Source: Emergomyces orientalis
Lineage: Eukaryota; Ascomycota; Eurotiomycetes; Onygenales; Ajellomycetaceae
Assembly: GCA_002110485.1 (NCBI GenBank)
Contig: MOWL01000047.1
Coordinates: 620,001 to 684,000, forward strand
DNA: 64,000 nucleotides
Direction: 5' to 3'
Shown here: positions 60,191-64,000 of the stretch, piece after piece
Position numbering within the stretch: the stretch's first letter is position 1
Layout of the letters: each line of letters opens with the position of its first letter
Notes under the pieces: model-generated
What the model was told of the DNA's origin: nothing
Databases searched by the model: none
Seen by the model: the letters and a program-made list of their open reading frames with translations, nothing else
Translations under genes and position numbers: made by a program

Positions 60191-60431
60191 TGAAACCACA
60201 CCACGCGGGAAGGTGGGACATTCAGACATCGAGCAAAGAAAAGTGATGGAGCGGAGTTCCTTATACACACTTGTACCTCAAACCTGTGATTTCCCGTGTT
60301 TCAGAACGGTGCGAATAGAATCAGGTCCAGTTTGAGGTTATTTCGATAAGCTTGGCTCTTTCCCTTTTGTTCTCAGCGGCGGCCTTTTACGCGGCATCCT
60401 GGGCATCCTGGCGCACGACAGGTCTTCCCTG

Positions 60432-61960
60432 TTACAAATGGATACTTGCCGGATTTCTCTGGATTTTGACCACGGAAGCAAAATACTCTATGCCAAGCTT
60501 TGTTTCGCTTCGGAGCTTCGTTTTGAGCAGGTTGAAGCCATTGTCATTCCATCTTGTGTCCCTGCAAGAGGAACACGTTGCAACGGGGGGGTCTCCGCTA
60601 CCAGCGAATCTTCTCGTTTTTTCTGGCCCATAGCATCGATAACAGAGCACCGGCCGCCCTGCATCACGATCCGCTTGAAGCTGGTCTTTCACTTTTTGTT
60701 CTTCGGCGATGAATTTCTTTCCCTTCGTCTTCTCTACGTAACAAACGCCACAAAGTGGGCTTTTGTATACCAGATCCATCGGAATGGTCCTCTTCGGGTC
60801 AGGCTCCTGCCACACTTGGCACACTTGTTCGTCCTAACCGCTTTATACTGACATCTAAACGCGTTCAGATCCTGCAATTTTGGATCTCGCGATTTGCCGT
60901 ATTTTATTGCATAATTATGGCAGTGTCTGCACAGCCGACGATCCATCTGGCGGGACCCTGACTCTCTTGCACAACCCTCAAAATTTTCACAAAACTTTCG
61001 GATCTATCAGGGAGCCCATGATGCTTTGCGAGAAATTTGCGGCACCCGACACAGAGAATCATAAGATTTTTCTCATTCAAACTGTGATCACCCCTACTAG
61101 TTGGGGAACCTTCCCAATCCCCCCAATGACCACAGAGGACTTTTCCCCCCGCCCTTCGATTGGCTTCTATTTCACCCCTTGCTTCTCGCAGCTGTCGTAC
61201 CGCGAGGTCAGGGAGTACACCGTTGACCCTTAAATATTGAATGCACGATATGCATAATATCTCGTTAAGCACCCCGCTATAGCGATGAGGACGCTAACAG
61301 CTGCGATCATTCTCGTGGAGTTTACAATTAGAGCACACAATCTTTCCGCCGGCCGATCGATGAAGTACCATCTTATATCTACCCTCAAGATAGTCTCTCT
61401 TCTCCTTAGAAGGGAGTTCGTTATGACGCCTCAAGTAGCTTGCGCAACAACCGCAGTAGCAACTCCCTAGAGAATTGGAGGCGTCTACACACCGGCGGCT
61501 GATTCGCCTTTCACCCACGGGCCTCAAATACTCAGGGTACGTCATCCTGCAACAAAGATCATTTTTGCATGGCGATGGGGTGCGCGCACCACGATTAACA
61601 AACCCCTGCACAAGAGGCAAAGCCGCATCCATACCACGCCATGGAATATCGACAATATTCAAGGATGATCTGATTTTTTCCGTCAGGTCATATGAAGCTT
61701 GTATGGCCCACTTCGAAGTGTAACCAGGATATTTATATGTCCCAAAGAGAATCATAAAAACGCTCTCGAGAAGGAGAAGATATCCCCTCTCCAGTGGTAT
61801 TTCGAATGCTGCTAAACATCGAAAACGTGAAACAACTCCATCACGGACAGTCTGTCGATAATGGAAGCTCCTTTCATATTCAGTGCCAGTTAATTCCCTA
61901 GCACAATATTTTTCCACTCTGGATAAATAGGTACGCATCCTATTCTGAAAACAGGGCGTC
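60432..61960 (-). pseudogene. decayed gene with repeated CxxC (zinc-like) modules
   Basis: Read on the minus strand, the sequence contains a series of paired cysteines: CGCC, CSNC, CISC, CVGC, CRHC, CAKC, CGVC, CYRC, CSSC. Several are followed by a related element (YLRRHNELPSKEKR, YLRVNGVLPDLAVR, FLAKHHGLPDRSES), so the gene encoded tandem modules. The frame is broken. An in-frame TAG lies at 61294-61296 between two modules that are otherwise continuous. Frame shifts are needed near 60940 and near 60820, where the module spacing carries on in another frame. A likely exon start is the CTGTTTTCAG acceptor near 61950. No intact product is expected. I do not recognise the family, though tandem CxxC modules suggest a zinc-binding, possibly GATA-like, protein. 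Confidence 0.6.
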
Positions 61961-62198
61961 GATCCTATGTATCCGTCGGATCGTATTATTACCAGACGAT
62001 CAATTTTGCTAGTTGCAAAATTGCCATATGTTCCCTGTCATTTATCTCCTTGTCCAATTTTAAGAAGCGAAAGGAGATCCTAGAGAGCGCAGGTATTCTT
62101 CTCGAAAAGTTTTTGAACTCATTGGGAGGATCCACCGATAAACATCCCGATCTGGTAGTCTATTGACACCCACCCAAGCAGATTACAATAGCCAAATG

Positions 62199-62793
62199 TC
62201 AGAGCTTTGCTGTCGCCATCATTGATGGTATCAGGGCCATTGTTTTTGCCCATTCAACAAATTGACTCGAAATTTGGCGCGATATGCGCGCAAAGTGAGT
62301 ATCTGGAAATGGGGATATAATGATTGGCTGGGATTCACCACTATTTACTGAGTAGAGAAACTCAGCGCCACTCTCCCCTTCATCCTCATCGTCCAACCCA
62401 AAATAAATTCTTCATCGTTAGCATCCTCAATATCAACATCATCGTCGATATCTTCCTCCTTGATGGAGGTCTGCGCCGTGGCAACGTCACGTTTCCGTCT
62501 GCTTAGAGGGTCCTCAACCCCCAGTTCATCTTCCGAATCTTGGATGGCAAGGCGGCGCCTCTTCCTTGGGCGGGACGCAGCCAGAGGATCATAGTCCTCG
62601 TCAACACTGCCAGACTTTTCATTTGACTAGGTGCAACAGCCTGTGGCCTCCGGGATGTGAATGGCGTAGGTAAGGAGTATAACTCCACGCCTCCATCTTC
62701 ATCTTCTTCTTCTTCCGAGTCTTGCACAACATGGTGCCGCCTCCAGTCTGGACATGCGGCCTCTAGAGGGCTATTACAATCCGCTGTACCCAA
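62199..62793 (-). pseudogene. acidic N-terminal remnants, probably of the same decayed gene
   Basis: The minus strand shows protein-like stretches in alternating frames: an acidic DSEEEEDEDGG part, a basic-acidic RRLAIQDSEDELGVEDPLSRRKRD part, then LDDEDEGESGAEFLYSVNSGESQPIIISPFPD. Each is cut where the next resumes in a different frame, which suggests frameshifts rather than introns. Position and strand fit an upstream part of the CxxC gene. Confidence that it is one gene is low. Confidence 0.4.
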
Positions 62794-62910
62794 CCACAGT
62801 CTGCCTTCGCTCGGTCAACACGGGGTTGGCAGGGACCTAGGTGGGCGTTGGGGGCTGGAGAAGTGCACACACCCTCCTCCCGGCCTTCAGCTTGCTCCCT
62901 ATTGGATTTA

Positions 62911-63122
62911 GGGATAACTGGAAAGCACTGCTAGCTCTCGGTGGGAGCGGTTTCCTGACGTCAGGGCGCGTCTGGCGCTTTGCAGTGCGCGCCCTGAGGG
63001 TGAGGAGAGAAGATTGAAAGAGTTTACCTGCGGGAATTTTTCTTCTTAAAATACCAACGTGCGGGTATGGAGTGACTTAATTGTTTGGTTATGATTGTCG
63101 AGTGAAGAGTGGATTATCAGTT

Positions 63123-63170
<48 letters not shown>

Positions 63171-64000
63171 TGAAGCCGAAGCATCTTCTGGTCTCACGCC
63201 TATGTAATACCCTCCCCCCCCCTCCACCCCGGGCTTCCAGTGACACGAGCGCGTCCTTGTCACCCCCCTTTTCCCCGCTTCTTCTCTTCCCTCTTCAACA
63301 TCACCACCATCATCACCACTGCAATTCACATCAGAGCAGCAGCAGCAGCAGTAGTAGTAGTAACATACCTAGGTATTTCACCACGAGCTCGTTCACACCA
63401 CATACTCGGTCAATTTATACCACCACACTCATTTAGTATGGGGAGTTAGTTACCTTAATGGTGTTTGTCTTGTTTGTCTCAGATGTCCTGCGTAACTTCC
63501 CATACTAAATCAGTGCGGTGGTACAGAGTGAACGAGGTCGCACTATTACGACGACTAGTACTACAGCTGCTGCAAAAAGAATCCCCTGCAACCCTCCTCT
63601 CCCGTTTCCTCTCCTCCTTTTTTTTCTTTTTTTCTTCTTTCCTCTCTCTCTTTTGTCTATTCTTCTTCTTTTGCCCTTGCTTATCCAACCTTATATCTGT
63701 GTCCACCTAGCCAGGCCAGGGCTGATATAACGGCTAATCGGGACAAACAGGTTATCACATTCGGCGAAATGCACGCCAGATCTTGCGTGCTCGTCTATCA
63801 TGACATTGGGTCTCCTCCTTGTGAGGGGGGGATTGGAGCAAAATTCAAAAGGCCCAAGATTCAAGCGAGGTCGAAATGACTTTAGTATGACATCCAGGCA
63901 CTCGGACGGTTAGTCAAATGCACCAACTGATAACGAAGTCGTGGGAAAACAACCTTTGAGCAACCAGCAGCCGCCCTGCGACACAGAGTTGCATACGAGC
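62911..64000. other. right-end non-coding region with simple repeats
   Basis: It contains the GAT repeat listed separately, CA/CCA-rich and AGC/AGT-rich simple sequence around 63290-63365, and a T/C-rich block near 63610-63690. No gene seen to the window edge. Confidence 0.5.
63122..63168. repeat. (GAT)n microsatellite
   Basis: About fifteen uninterrupted ATG/GAT units. Confidence 0.95.

Noticed and set aside
1..64000. CRISPR arrays, bacterial operons, rRNA genes
   Set aside because: None seen; the DNA is eukaryotic nuclear and no spaced direct-repeat array or rRNA sequence is present.

Overview
This window is nuclear DNA of a filamentous ascomycete. The genes carry many short introns (about 50-95 bp, GTANGT-like donors, CTAAC/CTGAC-like branch sites). 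The proteins include an APSES/ankyrin regulator, a DUF7025-type AAA ATPase, a fungal HNH protein and a Cup1-like LYR protein. Base composition, wide intergenic spaces and the mix of fungal families suit an Onygenales-type mould (Ajellomycetaceae-like); that placement is inference, since no marker locus is present.

The left part, 0-30 kb, is ordinary housekeeping territory. In order: a large AAA ATPase (+), mitochondrial malate dehydrogenase (-), two small multi-pass membrane proteins (-), the ER-Golgi SNARE BOS1 (-), an OM14-like mitochondrial outer-membrane protein (-), the pyruvate dehydrogenase E2 subunit (-), the Arf exchange factor SEC7 (+), the siroheme enzyme MET8 (-), a PRS5-like PRPP synthetase (+) and an HNH nuclease-like protein (-). 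LAT1/SEC7 and MET8/PRS5 are divergent pairs with short shared promoters. The OM14 gene appears to need a 2-nt exon, PRS5 a 10-nt exon, and the first coding exon of BOS1 is just the ATG.

From 30 to 42.5 kb the DNA is gene-poor and accessory. I see no supportable gene in the first 5.4 kb. Then come a 53-residue Cys-rich ORF, a candidate six-cysteine secreted peptide, a 38-bp perfect hairpin, and a 1.3-kb miniature LTR retroelement. The element is complete: two ~99-bp LTRs, a PBS resembling half of the initiator tRNA, a polypurine tract and a 5-bp target duplication. It has split an open reading frame that reads in frame across the insertion point.

From 42.5 to 58.3 kb genes return: a cytochrome P450 (+), a METTL16-type RNA m6A methyltransferase (+, 11 exons), a Cup1-like LYR protein (-), an MBP1-like APSES factor (+), a Gly/Pro-rich glycine-zipper protein (+), a DUF1275 membrane protein (+) and a divergent paralogue of the complex I 20-kDa (NDUFS7/NuoB) subunit (-).

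The right end, 58.3-64 kb, holds decayed sequence: a broken gene with repeated CxxC zinc-like modules, interrupted by a nonsense codon and frameshifts, and a tandemly duplicated Gln-rich/coiled-coil cassette, followed by microsatellites. Mitochondrial function recurs (MDH, OM14, LAT1, LYR protein, NDUFS7-like), but the genes do not form a cluster or pathway.
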